DNA of 64,000 bases from Asterias rubens (lineage: Eukaryota; Echinodermata; Asteroidea; Forcipulatida; Asteriidae), in the NCBI RefSeq assembly GCF_902459465.1, contig NC_047069.1:2108001-2172000 (forward strand). Direction: 5' to 3'. The notes under the pieces were generated by a model. That model had not been told where the DNA came from. It saw only the letters and a list, made by a program, of their open reading frames with translations, and did not search any database. Every line of letters begins with the position of its first letter. Within the stretch, counting starts at the first letter, position 1. Of this stretch, positions 10,990-23,470 are shown one piece after another. Both the position numbers and the translations under genes were made by a program.

Positions 10990-12308
10990 TCATAAATAGA
11001 GCAGAGTGCGCGATCTCGCACGTCTTTTATGGCTACTGTGCACTATGTAGCAAGGGCCATAGGCATAATTTGATAAAGGAAACAGAACAAAAATCCTTCA
11101 AAATTTAAAATGTAGAATTTGGGCCCTTTTTGATTTGGGCAATACTTTAACTTTCATTACAACATATCATCAGTCCACAACGAAATTGTAAATGGTTCAT
11201 GCATACTTGTCTCGGTTGTTTTGCATTAATTATGGTCAGACTAATCTGGTGTCCTCCGCAGGGATCTCTGCATGGTCGTATATCTGATGTTAGCTGAATA
11301 GACACCAAAGTGAAGGTATAGCACGATTCATTTTGTTAAATTTATTCTGTTGCACGACGCCAACACCACAGGAAAACTGACACTCGAGGATGTTTTCAAA
11401 TTATTATTTGGGAATTTTGATCAGACACTATCATGACAGTAAACTCGAAAAGCGAATGTACGTCTTAGTTCATTGAACATATTGCGTGATCTTGAGTTTA
11501 ACAACCTGAATCAAAAGAGGTCAATTAAAAAAAGTATCTATCACCAAAAGACACAGTCGGGAGTAGTCTTGGTCCAAGACGTCACTATTTCATACTCATA
11601 TAGTAACATAACGTGAAAACCCGACAGAGGGCGCGCTTTTCTTATTGCATCCATGCGAAGGTCTTGGAACCAAGACTAAGTCGGGAGCCAACATTATACA
11701 ATCAATATAACTTGACTATGGTGCGCAGACCTATAGGATGACAAATGACTTTCAAAATAGTTTCAATTGTTGAAAGGGGAGAAGTTAGCAAAACATGCAT
11801 TCCTGAGTGGATAGAATCCACAAACAAGCGGCCCATTGCTTCCATTATCATAACCTTGATGGCTATGGAAGGTGTCCGTTGACATCCATATCGGTGTAGT
11901 ATGCGTCTCATGATGGGCAGGCATGCATGAACAACTAGATTATTTGGTAACAATGGCTCCCAACCAAGATTTATTCAGTTGTGTCCCATCATGGGAAACG
12001 GCAGTTATCTCCCATTGACATTGAACTTAACACGTTCCTGCAAACAATGCCACGGACATTTTTAACATTCGTTATTATTTTTATATTACAGAAAAACCAT
12101 AAGAACCGAAGTAGAAATCTGTTTTAATTTATAGTAAGGCTATAGGCATTGAAACGTTGCATGGTGGAAGAATTACTAAGAGAGGTTTGTGGTAACACCA
12201 TGTGAATATTATCTCGGGTAGTGATGATTCCGAAAAGAACCGGTGGTTAAAACAGTAAAAGCTGTATCAGAAGATACTATTTGTACATTGTTTAATTATC
12301 ATCATCCT
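10990..12308. other. No gene recognised
   Basis: An 83-codon open frame on the - strand (11953-11702) resembles nothing I know. A local mirrored pair AGTCTTGGTCCAAGAC / GTCTTGGAACCAAGACT near 11563 and 11653 suggests a small palindromic element. Confidence 0.4.
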
Positions 12309-12711
12309 TTAAAGGGTATATGTACTTTTTCCTAACACAAAACACAATGTCCACAGGTTTACATTACTTACACAGTTTGAAGATTATGACAGTAGAAAGC
12401 GAACCTTGACATTTTACTAACTGAGGTGCTGTAGTTTTTGAGAAATGAGTAAAACAAATAATTGTCGTCTCAGTTAGCATGTAAAAACGTATTAACCAGT
12501 TATGCTATAGTTTGGTATAATATCATAACTGGTTAATGGGATTTTACATGCTAAAATAATTTTCGTCGTGACTTTTTTTACTAATTTCTCAAAAACTACA
12601 CAACCTCAGTTAGTAATATTTGAAGGGAAGCTTTCCACTATCATTATCTTCAAACCCTGTAAGTTTAATATAAATCTGTGCACATTTTGAAAAAGTACTT
12701 GAATCCTTTAA
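12309..12711. mobile_element. Family H TTAA palindromic MITE, copy 1
   Basis: TTAA is at both ends. Long imperfect arms pair (ACTGAGGTGCTGTAGTTTTTGAG with its counterpart near 12575-12605). The core pairs ATTAACCAGTTATG with CATAACTGGTTAAT. It is an intact reference for the interrupted copy at 37561-38583. Confidence 0.85.
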
Positions 12712-12977
12712 ACCGATCATAACTATATTGTATTGAGTAGGCATACCTTGTAGTTTTTAGAACAACATAAATATCAAAACAGTTTAATTTGAGAAACAGT
12801 AAGCTGATTCAATGTAAATGATATTCAACAAACTTATGTACCATATACAAAATAAATTGAATTTGTAAATTAATGGTTTAGAGACAACCGTCAATACGAT
12901 CAAAAATTTGTACAATACAAGGAATGATTTTGATGGTGTAGGGTCATAGATTGTTTTTTTTGTCAACGAATGATGCA

Positions 12978-13206
12978 GGGCCCAACTTCATTGCTCTGCT
13001 TACCTCCGAATTCTGGGCTTACGATCACGATTCTCCGCTTACTTGCAAGCGCCGAATCTCTGCGTAGAATGCCTATTAACACAGCACGCGCAGAAGCCAA
13101 AGTTCGCCGCTAACCCGTGAAATACGCTTGCCGTAAGCACAGAATTCCCTGCTTCCGTAAGCGCCGATTATGTGCCTACGGAATCCAGAGCCATGAAATT
13201 GGGCCC
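12978..13206. mobile_element. Family D palindromic MITE, copy 1
   Basis: The ends GGGCCCAACTTCATTGCTCTG and AGAGCCATGAAATTGGGCCC are inverted. The interior is rich in GCTTACG/CGTAAGC repeats. The termini resemble family E, so D and E are probably related. Confidence 0.8.
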
Positions 13207-13387
13207 TGATTTAACTGCAAAATTATCAAGAAAGATACAAAAAAGGCACAGGTGAAAGTTTCAGCCGAATACTGTCGCTACTTTCTGAAAAAAAGGCCAA
13301 AAACTTACCGCATACCAACCGCATCTCTGGCCGCAGAATTCACAAACGGACACCGCCGAAATTTGAATTCCCAAAACTCGCCTTGAA

Positions 13388-13605
13388 GTGAGTTTGGGGA
13401 TTCAAAGTTGTCACCATATACTTTTACGGATCACTAATTAAAAGTGTAATTTCAGACTTAATAATTTGGCTGGAATTCAAATTCCTCATAACGGAAGTGA
13501 GTTTTGGGATTCAAAGTTGTCACCATATACTTTTACGGATCACTATTTAAAAGTGTAATTTAAGACTTAATAATTTGGTTGGAATTCAAATTCCTCATAA
13601 CGGAG
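13388..13605 (+). repeat. 109-bp tandem duplication (two copies)
   Basis: Two near-identical units, 13388-13496 and 13497-13605, both contain TTCAAAGTTGTCACCATATA and TACTTTTACGGATCACTA. A diverged relative of the surrounding sequence appears near 17945-18060 (shared GAATTCACAAACG and CAAAACTCGCCTT), suggesting a further dispersed family (Q). Confidence 0.85.
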
Positions 13606-14212
13606 TTGAAGGACCTAATTCTGAACTTGAAACACAACAACAACTGGAGAGGCAAAACAGCTTTAATTCGAACGGAAGAAAGTTAAATTGGCTGCTCATT
13701 TGCCGAAATTGACCAAGAAAACCTAATACCCTTCTTTGTAACACAAATTAAGTGATATACATTTGGGGGGGGGGGGGCAGGCCATTTCCCCTTACTTTAA
13801 CTTCAAACTTCATATCGAAACAAACTTTCAATCTGTGAAAGCTCACACATGCCAACTAGTTTCAACTTCCAATCTTCCAGTAGTTTCGCCAGAATATGAG
13901 TTCATTAGCATTGCAACTTGTCGCCATATGTCCAGTTTCTGAGCTCAAAATAAGCCAGAAGTGAACTTGCGAAAATACCTGGCCAAACAAAGCGTTCGTT
14001 GTTTTCTGTCGAACAAACGTGACCGCAGGATTTGGGGATTTTGCAGATTATGTATCTAGAGTGTTTCTGAGAACCATTGAAATCGTTGTGTCTTTTAAAA
14101 CCATGGATTATCCCTTTAGTTGAGTAAGTTTCTTAAGTCGATTAGTCGTACCGGTTTACAAGTAACTCTTTATTAGGCTCGTGCGCAACTTTGCCCCGTA
14201 AGACCTCTATGA
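13606..14212. other. No gene recognised
   Basis: It holds a 13-base G run at 13765-13777. No coding exon or RNA gene is visible. Confidence 0.4.
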
Positions 14213-14605
14213 TTAAAGGCACTGGACGTTGTTGGTAATTACTCAAAATATTTGTTGGCATAAAAACCTACTTCGTAACGAGCAAAGGAGAGCTGTTGAT
14301 AGTCTTGTGAGAAACGGCTACCTCTGAAGTAGCGTAGTTTTTTAAGAGGTAATTTCTCACTCAAATAAAAATCAAGAGACTTCAGCTGAAGCCTTTTATG
14401 ATGCATCTGAAAGCACACAAGGTTGTGCAACAAGGGTGTTTTTTTATTTCATTATTCTCTAAATTCGATGACCAATATTGCCCCAAATTACCATAGGTTT
14501 GTTATTTTATGCATATGCCGTAATATCGGAATACAACAAGCATAGAGCAAGTGAGAGAATACTGGTCTTTGACAATTACCAAAGGTGTCCATACAGTGCC
14601 TTTAA
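14213..14605 (+). mobile_element. Family A TTAA MITE, copy 6
   Basis: TTAA at both ends and an AAAGGCACTGG terminus at the left. The centre is the TTCAGCTGAAG palindrome, so it belongs to the same subfamily as copies 3, 12 and 17. Confidence 0.85.
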
Positions 14606-15359
14606 ACAACGATAAACGTTTGCCCATCAAAGCACCCCGAATCTGCAACTCAGAAAGTGTATTCTTTGACAAAAGTGGTTTTGAAATATGCTTAAAAAAA
14701 CATTCTTTCTGGTGGTCAACTTATTTCAAACAACACCTTTCCATTTCAGAGAAACTTAACCTGCATGAAGAAAGATTGTATAAATATTACCGAGGTGACA
14801 AGTCACCAACCCTGTCTGGTGCCATTCTTGCCCCCGTGGATTGGCTCTGATGAACCGCCAATGATCCGCACTCTCCATGGGCCCTTCTCGGTACACCCAC
14901 CTTCTACTCACTCATCAATACCCGCTAACCAATGTAAGTGAACCGCGTGAGTCATAAATCAAAAACGCAGCGTAGATTGACTAAATCCTCTTCCAGCCTT
15001 CGATAAAGACTCTGTTTAGTGTCCAAACGTCAGGCCATTAACTATTTTTTAAGTTTTGAATCCTCAAAACTTAACATTTTTTTCCATAAACAAAACACAT
15101 TCCAGTTTGAATTCTATTAGACGCGTGGTAGTTTTCGGGTGGGCGGGGTAGGTTTTCGAGGCTTTATTTTTCAGGGAGTCCAGGTTTTATGTGGTTACAC
15201 AATGTAGAAAGGTTTGCACAGCAATCAATCTAGTAAGTCTTCTAGTTTTGTTTATGAATACTTCTTGGTTTTGTTTAGATTCCAAAATGATTTTCACTTA
15301 TTTTGATTTTGCATACAATAAGATCGCTCGTGTAAACCATGTTGTTTATATGGGATTTA
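14606..15359. other. No gene recognised
   Basis: An open frame entering from the MITE reaches 14850 but looks like chance. No splice-bounded exon is visible. Confidence 0.4.
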
Positions 15360-15640
15360 CGGTGAGGTATCAATATATATATTGCTTTGCGGTGTGTATC
15401 TACTTGCCAGGTAGAGTTTGTTCTTTTGAGAACTGTCTTGCTTTATATTCTACGCGGACTAGATTTTCGGAATTTGGAGACTTCTCAGTTCTGAAAAGAA
15501 CTATCCATCTTTTTAACTACTACCTGGGCGGAAGGTAGAAAATTGGCTGGGACTACTACTTTAAGTGGATCGTTATTACTATCAGTACCCCAGCAGAATT
15601 GGTCTCAACGTTTCGACTAGATGGTCTTGTCATTCTCAAG
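15360..15640 (+). mobile_element. Family G repeat, copy 1
   Basis: It shares GTGAGGTATCAATAT, CTTCTCAGTTCTGAAAAGAAC, CTACCTGGGCGGAAGGTAG and AACGTTTCGACTAG with copies at 16880 (same strand) and 30690 (reverse). The last motif plus a nearby GTC-ATC-GTCAGGA in copy 2 resembles ends of Penelope-like retroelements; that assignment is tentative. The 115-codon frame here is probably not a gene. Confidence 0.65.
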
Positions 15641-16336
15641 TTTTGTGTAGATTCCAAAAATGATTTTCACAATATATGCAACTCGTGTTAAAATAAACCA
15701 CTTTGTTGTTAGCTCCAGCATCTGGCAAGGGTGATGATTGTTGATGAAACCATCGATGAACCCAAAGAGCATGTTCCTTGGTAGAGCAAGGGGTGAAACT
15801 AAAGGAGGATCTTCCATGATGAAACCAACTTCAGTTGAAGAAGATTTGGCAGATTAACTTGTATAGCCCATTCATGATATTGATGTAGCATAGACTTACA
15901 TGGCTGGTGAATAGTAATCTTCACTCGAGGCAATACTTAAACACATGGCACTACCAACAGGTGCTTCCGTGTTGTGTATTGTCATCTGCAACCCCAAATA
16001 CACCAACAATAACCCGAAGCGTCTGTAATGTTTACCAGCTAATCAATAGTACAAGTTGTTAGAAGAAAGTTACAATCAGGATGACAAGGTTATGGTCTAG
16101 AAAACAGCTTTTACATTATTGATTAAGACCAGTGACTTATCGTTATTCGATAATTGTTTGGAAGAAGACGCTCGTGGTTCTACCGTGTGTGTGCCTCTTT
16201 TCTTGCATAATAAATTAGCAGAGTTTAAAAAGCTGTCACAGCACGACATCGTTAATGCTATTGTCGTTTAGAAACACGCATTAAATAAGTTAGAGAACAA
16301 CATATCACACAAAATAAAGCCATGATGTTCTTATCA
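15641..16336. other. No gene recognised
   Basis: No exon, RNA gene or clear repeat is visible. Confidence 0.4.
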
Positions 16337-16498
16337 GGGCCCAACGTAACTAAGCGCAACAAAAGCTTGCTTACCAGACTAAGGTTACCAGCCAAACTAC
16401 CATGTCACGTGTACAATTTGTGACTGGTGACCTGCTCATTTCTGCTCAGCAGAAAACTGTTAAGCAATATTGTATGCTAAAGCCCTTTCAATTTGTCA
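16337..16498. mobile_element. Family E palindromic MITE, copy 3 (diverged)
   Basis: It starts GGGCCCAACG, then GCTTACCAGACTAAGGTTACCAG, and ends GCTAAAGCCCTTTCAATTTG. The order of parts matches family E but it is degraded. Confidence 0.45.
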
Positions 16499-16879
16499 TC
16501 AAGTAATATTTTTTATTTCCAAACTGGTTATGTCCTTTTTTTTTCTTTTATCAGGAAATTTCTAATGTCAAATTTTAATGTAATTTGTATAACTTTTTTA
16601 TCAAATTTTGTATTGTTTACCCTTTTTATTGTAAATTGTTGCAATTCAGCATGTGGTTGCTTATGACATTTTTAAATAAACCATTCTATATATATTAAGA
16701 AATTGGACCCATATACAGTCACAAATACTCCCAAAGGGCCTAGTATCACTGTTAAACTTCAGCGTATGCCCAATATCTATATTTGAGGGGAAAACACCAA
16801 ACTCTCAAAACAATTAGAGTAAACAGATTATTACGTCTGTACATCTTGAAAAGTGGTAAAGTAACAATATGGGATTTGA
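16499..16879. other. No gene recognised
   Basis: T-rich sequence with several short frames only. Confidence 0.4.
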
Positions 16880-17180
16880 GACATTGCATGGTGAGGTATC
16901 AATATTTTGCAGTAACACCAATATATGTTATGTTCTTAGAGAACGGTCTTGCTATATTCTACTACCACGAGTACATTTTTGTATTTCGTGAGACTTCTCA
17001 GTTCTGAAAAGAACTGTCCTGCTTTTAAACTATACTACCTGGGCGGAAGGTAGAAAATCGGCTTGGACTACTATTTTATTTTTTGTGGATTGAGGGGACT
17101 TCTCGTTATAAACTATACCGCGTATAGTGAGTTCTTGAATTTGGTACCAACGTTTCGACTAGCTTGCTCGAGTCATCGTC
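16880..17180 (+). mobile_element. Family G repeat, copy 2
   Basis: Contains CATGGTGAGGTATCAATAT, CTTCTCAGTTCTGAAAAGAAC, CTACCTGGGCGGAAGGTAG, then ACCAACGTTTCGACTAG and TCATCGTCAGGAG. The final two motifs are reminiscent of Penelope-like element termini. Confidence 0.65.
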
Positions 17181-18200
17181 AGGAGACTGTGTATATTTAC
17201 TCTTTACATTTAGTGTTGAATGAATTGGGGATGACACAATAACCAAAATTAATAACAATGGTGAATAGAAGTGTCGTTTTTTGGCGTGTGACATATAGGT
17301 CTAGTGTGTGTTCAATGAGGATTACATGATTCTGATTATCAGGATTGTGCGTCATCCAATGGTAATCAATAAATGAGCTGTACATTTCAATTCAGTCGCT
17401 CCAAATGACTATTACTTTAAAAATGGTTCTTTTTGCGTTTTAACAAATCGTTTAAAATGTATTTCCTAAAATTATGTATACATACGCTGCTTTCCTTTTA
17501 TTAAAATAAACTCAATATCTTAGTTTTGGGTTGAACGAAGAAAACCTTTTTATATATTTACCCAGTCAGTTTCCCTGAATTCAATTACCAAATTAATATT
17601 AACTTCTAGTTAACACAAACTCGAGTTGTTTGTTTATATCAAAACTGTAACTAACTAGCCATGTCGACCTGACGAAACTACGAACATAATACCCAGACGT
17701 AGACCCTACCCATAAAACTTGTAACAATTAATTTACAGTTTTTAACCCTCAAGTCAACAGTGTTGGAGTGTCACTGAATTGGGAAGCACCATCAATTGTT
17801 CAATATTAAAAGTCATAGATTGGATGTTGTCAACGTAATGAAGTTTCAGTGAATACAAAGTCTACTTATTGGGAAAACAGCAAGAACTGTCAAGAACAGT
17901 ATAATTTTCGCAAGGAACACCAAATCCAGTAAGGTAACCTCGGGTATCAACCGCATTATTCTTTGCCGGAGAATTCACAAACGAACACCTCTCAAACCGG
18001 ATCTTCAAAACTCGCCTTTAGGCAATCTTAGGAGATCAAATGTGTCAGCATAATTTAATTGACTATATGTAATCAACGGAACTTCAGGCGAACTCAAACA
18101 GTAATCATCAATATTCTCAGTACTATAGACAGATTTACGTGAAAACATCCTAATACAGGAATGTGCATTATGATTGATACATGACTTTAGGTGCAAACAC
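17181..18200. other. No gene recognised
   Basis: AT-rich; contains a family Q relative near 17945-18060. No coding evidence. Confidence 0.4.
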
Positions 18201-18370
18201 CAGGCCCGATACTTCATGGAGGCAATGAAGGCGATTGCCCGTGCCCCCCTGGTCATTGCCTTGGTGTCCATGAAATGCTCCGGTATAAATTCACAATTTC
18301 CTCATATGGGTGCCCTAAGGAGAAAATGCCTTGGTGTCCTTGCCCTTTCAAAAACAAAGCATACAGGCCC
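18201..18370 (+). mobile_element. Family F MITE, copy 1
   Basis: About 170 bp bounded by CAGGCCCG at both ends. Internal landmarks are TACTTCATGGAGGCAA, GGTCATTGCCTTGGTG and TGCCCTTTCAAAAACAAAGC. Copies recur near 24983, 26235, 30241, 36906 and 37026. Confidence 0.8.
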
Positions 18371-19894
18371 GATTGGAAATAGTAACGCCCGGTTTTTTGT
18401 TTACTACCATCGTAGCAATAGGCGAAGTTATGAGCATTTAATACCCTTCAAGAATGCGCACTATATGTGACTTAATTAGTGGCGAAAATCTCAGGTTAAA
18501 TTGATGCAAACTTCGGCGCTTACGAATTCTCAAGCACATTTTATGGGTTGGAATTATCATGTTGTTTTTGCTTATCCCAGTCATCTATTATATCTCTTGG
18601 TTATAACTTCCTTGGTAGCTGCGTTGGTTAACAAAGAAGATGGTTCACTTTTCAACAACAGTCGGTTCAAGAGGACAAGTTGATACACATTAAACCTTTG
18701 AAGCATGCAGAAGCTTTTGAACAAAATGGTGACAGCTATCCATTGGCATTTACGATGTATTTCGCACCTCTATTGTTGTGACTGCATTGTATCAAAACAT
18801 CAAACTAACCACGTAAAACTGAATGGGATTCGCCAAGAAACCGCTTAGAGGTGTGAAAGGAGTCAAACCCAAAAGTTAGATCAACATTGACTTCAAAGAT
18901 GTTTGAATAGAAAGACGTCTTTAATTAACCGCTAAGTGCAATAAATCACACACACACACAAATAATGCCAACCCAAAACCAGAATAAAGAAAACAGTCAA
19001 CCCAGGCGGCACGTACGTCAATAGTTAAACTACTATAAAATACAGGAACAAAATCCCTAACAAACAAGGAAATTATTGGCACTTTGTATTGATACAAACA
19101 AAAGCGAAAAATTATGCCCTTGTGTTCGCCCATTTGAAACAGAACACCCCCGTTGTAACTAATGGACGAGTCTGGCGTAGTTGGTGTTCGGTGTGTTTGA
19201 TCACTCAGCTGTTCTTTTACACGGCGTTTTCCGTACTCAGTGATCACACAAGGTTGTTCGCATACTGTCAGCTCAAACTGCGCTCTCTAAAAGATTCTCT
19301 AAACAACTGGATTTTTAAGGCTACACTGCTCTTTAAAACACGACCAAAATGCTGGGTTCTGTTGCGATTTATATTACATTGGATGTTGATGTGTGAAGCA
19401 AGAAGGTAAGTTGACATATCTATACAAAATATATTATTTATTGGTGGTAATCAAATTTAAAAGCCACAGATAACGAAACAATCTGTATAAAATTATATGA
19501 AATGATTTAACGAACGACTTAGCAAATAGGATCAATGTTGGGACATTCAAGCAACATTATTCTTGTTTAAATAGTGCGTACAGTCTTAATATTTATGGTA
19601 AATCTAAATGTTGATGTATCACTATGTGCAACAACAACCAACATAACAGCGCTTCTCCACCCTGCCTGATCAAAGGTGCTCTCAAAGTCATTTTTTTCTA
19701 AAGCTACTCCGAAATTATTGGCTTATTTATTTCAATAAGTTTTATGGTTTATGACGTTTGGTTGCACATCAATCATCCGTACAAAGTACATTCGAATAGT
19801 ACATTGGACTTGTTCTGTAGGTGTGAAAGTAAGTCACGAAACTGACCCCAACTATGAACATTTGTCAAAAGAAAAGTCAATATAATCAGATTTT
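18371..19894. other. No gene recognised; possible non-coding 5' exon end at 19405
   Basis: A strong donor-like AGAAG|GTAAGT occurs with its exon side ending at 19405, and a 107-codon frame leads into it. The protocadherin downstream needs at least one 5' UTR exon, because an acceptor lies at 27236-27237. This is one candidate, with no further support. Confidence 0.25.
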
Positions 19895-20290
19895 GCAGTG
19901 GACACTATTGGTAATTACTCAAAAATAATTATTAGCATAAAACCTTTCTCGGTAACGAGTAATGGTGAGAGGTTAATAGTATAAAACTATGTGAGAAACG
20001 GCTTCCTCTGAAGTAACGTAGTTTTCGAGAAAGAATTAGTTTTCAACGAATTTGAATCGAGACCTTAGAATTAGATTTTGAGGTCTCGAAATCAAGCATC
20101 TGAAAGCACACAACTTCGTGTGACCATAGCTCCATGGTGTGACAAGGGTGTTTTTTCTTTCATTATTATCTCGCAACTTTGACGACCAATTGAGCTCAAA
20201 GTTTCACAGGTTTGTTATTTTATGCATATGTTGAGATACACCAAGTGAGAAGACTGGTCTTTGACAATTACCAATGGTGTCCATTGTCTA
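19895..20290 (+). mobile_element. Family A TTAA MITE, copy 7
   Basis: Nearly complete: left terminus GCAGTGGACACTATTGG, GAGACCTTAGAATTAG/GAGGTCTCGAAATC centre, and right terminus ending CCATTGTC. TTAA is not preserved at either edge. Confidence 0.85.
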
Positions 20291-20365
20291 ATGTGACTTC
20301 GATTTGGCGAAGTGACTAGAAACGTATTGTGTGAAACTTTTCTCGCGAGTAGGCTGCTTGGTGGG

Positions 20366-20836
20366 GTCCTACTACTTGCCGTCAACTCGCCGTCAACTCA
20401 CTTGCGCCGTCAACTCGCCGTCAACTCCACCAATATACATTTAAAATCCACAAAAGAAGCATAGAACTGTAAAGTATCAGCTCAAAGAGCATTCGCGTAA
20501 GTTTTAGGTCATATTTCGGAATAAAAATTGATTTTTTTTCTCGTGAAAAAAAATTCTCGAAGCCAAAAAACTGTCGGCCGCCATCTTGCTTTTTCACAAT
20601 GATTAGTCTTGGCCCAAGATGTCAATGATTGGTACTTTTTTTTTATCAACACAAAGTCGTTTTTGTGAATGAATTTGTACCGAAAACCATGAGACATATG
20701 TAGTTTAGCCCAGACTTAACACTTCCGTGCCCCCTTTTTATAGATTTTTCATGTAAATTTAATGAGTTGACGGCACGAAAATGAGTTGACGGCGAGTTGA
20801 CGGCAAGTCGGCGAGTTGACGGCAAGTAGTAGGACC
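20366..20836. mobile_element. Palindromic element built of GAGTTGACGGC repeats (family I)
   Basis: The left end GGGTCCTACTACTTGCCGTC mirrors the right end GACGGCAAGTAGTAGGACC. Both arms consist of several GTCAACTC/GAGTTGAC-GGC units. A shorter sister copy follows at 20886. Confidence 0.8.
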
Positions 20837-20885
20837 GGCTTGGGGGTTGCATGCGCAAGTTTTTCTCAAGACCACGATCATAAAG

Positions 20886-21053
20886 GGGTCCTACTACTTG
20901 CCGTCAACTCGCCGTCAACTCACTTGCGCCGTCAACTCCTCCAACATACATTTAAAATCCACAACAGAAATATGTAGTATAGCCCAGACTTAACACTTCC
21001 GTGCCCCCTTTTTATAGATTTTTCATGTAAATTTAATGAGTTGACGGCATAGA
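20886..21053. mobile_element. Family I element, shorter copy
   Basis: It repeats the left arm and part of the interior of the copy at 20366 (CTTGCCGTCAACTCGCC, CAGACTTAACACTTCCGTG, TTCATGTAAATTTAATGAG) and ends after one GTTGACGGC. The rest of the right arm is missing. Confidence 0.75.
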
Positions 21054-22059
21054 GCAACCTTGCTCTGTGTGCTCAGTGGTATGGCACAGACGGTAGGCCT
21101 TAGTTTTTATAAAAAGGTAGTTGGGTTTGCATCTTGGAGCATCCCATTGGTCGTTCGAATGTAAAAGAAGTGGCTAAAACATTTTCGCTTTCTGGTAATG
21201 TGTAGTTATGGCCCAGCTACCCCCCAGCTGTAATGGCGGCAAGCTAGAGAATGTACAAAGTCATAACTCTAGATTCATTCATTGTTGACTTTGGTTATTT
21301 TCCTTGAGTACTGCTGGCCATGCTGCGTGTATTCATCTCAAAATGAAATATGAGGATGCCGACAAAAAAAAGTACATGATGAAAAACTAAACTATACACC
21401 CCCTTGCTCTATGGATAGTATATCACTAGCGTGCACAACGCAGTGTTTCCACTCTGGTTATTTTTAGATTTTTTAGCGGATCTGGGTGTGCAAGTAAAGT
21501 GAGTAATGGTTTGTGTATGTGCTAAGTTGTAATTTAGAGTAACATGGTTTGTTTCTATGCAATACTAGAGTGCTGGTCATACATTGATCGGTCACTAGTG
21601 GCTATGGGTAAGCTGTTGTTTAGTTGCACAGCGGACGGCTTGTTAATCGATCCATTATTGATTGTGTGTAAATATGGTTGTAAATTACTTGGAGGAAGCA
21701 AGACAGTAATTGGAAGCTCTACTCATCATACATCATGGGGCCTACTGCAGCAGATGGTCGCATCCCATATTGTAACTTTAATTCCCTTTACAGTGTTGTA
21801 TGTTGTGTCATTCCTTGACGGTCATGAACAGCGATGTTAAGGTGTCATACACAATACGACGTCATAGTGTTTCCCATTTTAATTGATAGGCTTGAATGTC
21901 AAACTCACATTTATTTCCATACTTTATGAAAACATAGAGAAATGAAAACGATACATGAAAACAAGAATTTTTAAAGAAGTACCCAATACAATTTCACAAG
22001 GCAGAGACGTATTGATAAAGTATGAGGGCATTATCTAGCAGCAGAGGCTCAGTGTGGTG
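21054..22059. other. No gene recognised
   Basis: A 98-codon frame at 21544-21840 has no recognised family or splice context. No other feature is visible. Confidence 0.4.
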
Positions 22060-22320
22060 TGATGCCTGATTGACAGACAAATTGTATAAGAGTGAAAAAG
22101 CACTCTTTGAAGAGCCATATGAGGGACAACTCTTTTACGAGTGGTCTTCCACTCTTTTAGATTGAAGTTTGCATCTTTTTGAGTGATTTTTCGCTCTGTC
22201 CTGGAGTGAAACCCCTCTAAAAGATTGAAATAAACACCACTCTTTTTGAAGAGCCATATGAGGGACAGCTCGTAAAGAGTGGTGTTTTTCACTCTTTTAC
22301 ATTTAGAGAGAACATCATAA
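22060..22320. repeat. Hairpin region with a duplicated block
   Basis: The block TTGAAGAGCCATATGAGGGAC appears at about 22107 and 22245. Around it, GAGTGAAAAAGCACTCTTT-like and AAGAGTGGTGTTTTTCACTC arms are mutually complementary. This looks like a small palindromic transposon or two nested ones. Confidence 0.6.
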
Positions 22321-23470
22321 ACAGGAACACGAACGAACGGACAGAAAAGTATAGCAAAGACAAAACTGTTGTCATTGAATGACAAAGGAGAGAACACTTG
22401 CACCAGGGTTTTTGTTTCTCTGCTCCAATCGTGACAAATGCTTCAATATGTATGGCCAGATGGCGTCGTGGTTGGCCAGAACGTGTGCAATAACATCATT
22501 TTATAAAACTACAAACAAATTACCAAACCATTTATGTTCAAGTGCTTTTGTCATTGTAGTCTGTGTGACTTTGGACATTTGCTATTTCGGCTCATTTTCT
22601 GTTTCATTGGTGAATGTCGAACTTGGATATCGTTTAATATAATTGCACGGCGGCAATGATCAGAAAAGGCCAGGTCAAAAATTGCCGTGGAAAGTAGGAT
22701 ATTTTGAAGGGCATTGCGGCAATTGATAGGGGAAACGACGTCAGAAATGCCGTCGTTGCCGTTGCGAAGTATCAGGGCTGGAAACGTTTCAGAAAAGTTC
22801 ATCCCGTTGACCCTATTCACATAGTGTTTCTTCGTCCTTTCACAGAAGATTCTTGATTCATGCTTAGATTATAGAACATGAAAAGTGTAACGACATTATT
22901 GCTTTTCTAGCGTTGTACATTGCGTATACGCCAGTTCCACCAAAAAGGAACATTATTAACTAAGATGATGTTTTTTAACTAAATTGAAACATTTTGTCAT
23001 GTCTGGTTGAAAAACACCAGAAACACCCACTGATATACCCCAGAGACCCAATCAGTCATGACCACCGAGAGACTAACAGACGAAGTAGGACTACCGACTG
23101 AACAATCAGCTACTCATGCTTCCTTCCATGGTAGCAAATAATGGAGCCAGTCTCCCGCTAAGAAACTTTATTACTTCTGTATTATAAGATCAAGTAGGAT
23201 AAGTTATCAGATTCCTGGGGTGCTTATCATATTGAATGTGCTTAGCGAGTTTAAACCACCAACAGAAGATAACCTTAACCCATGGGGTGGATAGTCTTAA
23301 GTTCCAGACGTTTGTGGTTTATTATTTCACGTTATTAAAATAACAGTCATCTCAAAGTATCATTGACGAAAAGACGACGGATTTAGAAATAAGGTTTTTC
23401 CGTTTAGAGGTCGGGGTCGTATTGCGTGTGTGTGGTTCTTTGATGGGCTGCCGAGTGCGTCTCTGAGCTT
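22321..23470. other. No gene recognised
   Basis: A palindromic CGGCAATGATCAGAAAAGG / GCATTGCGGCAATTG area near 22650-22730 is the only structure seen. There is no coding support. Confidence 0.4.

Noticed and set aside
14551..14850. 99-codon frame
   Set aside because: It begins inside a family A MITE and has no homology.
19089..19409. 106-codon frame leading to a good donor
   Set aside because: The donor is noted as a possible non-coding exon end, but the peptide resembles nothing and lacks a signal peptide in frame with the protocadherin.
21544..21840. 98-codon frame with hydrophobic stretches
   Set aside because: No family resemblance and no splice or promoter context.
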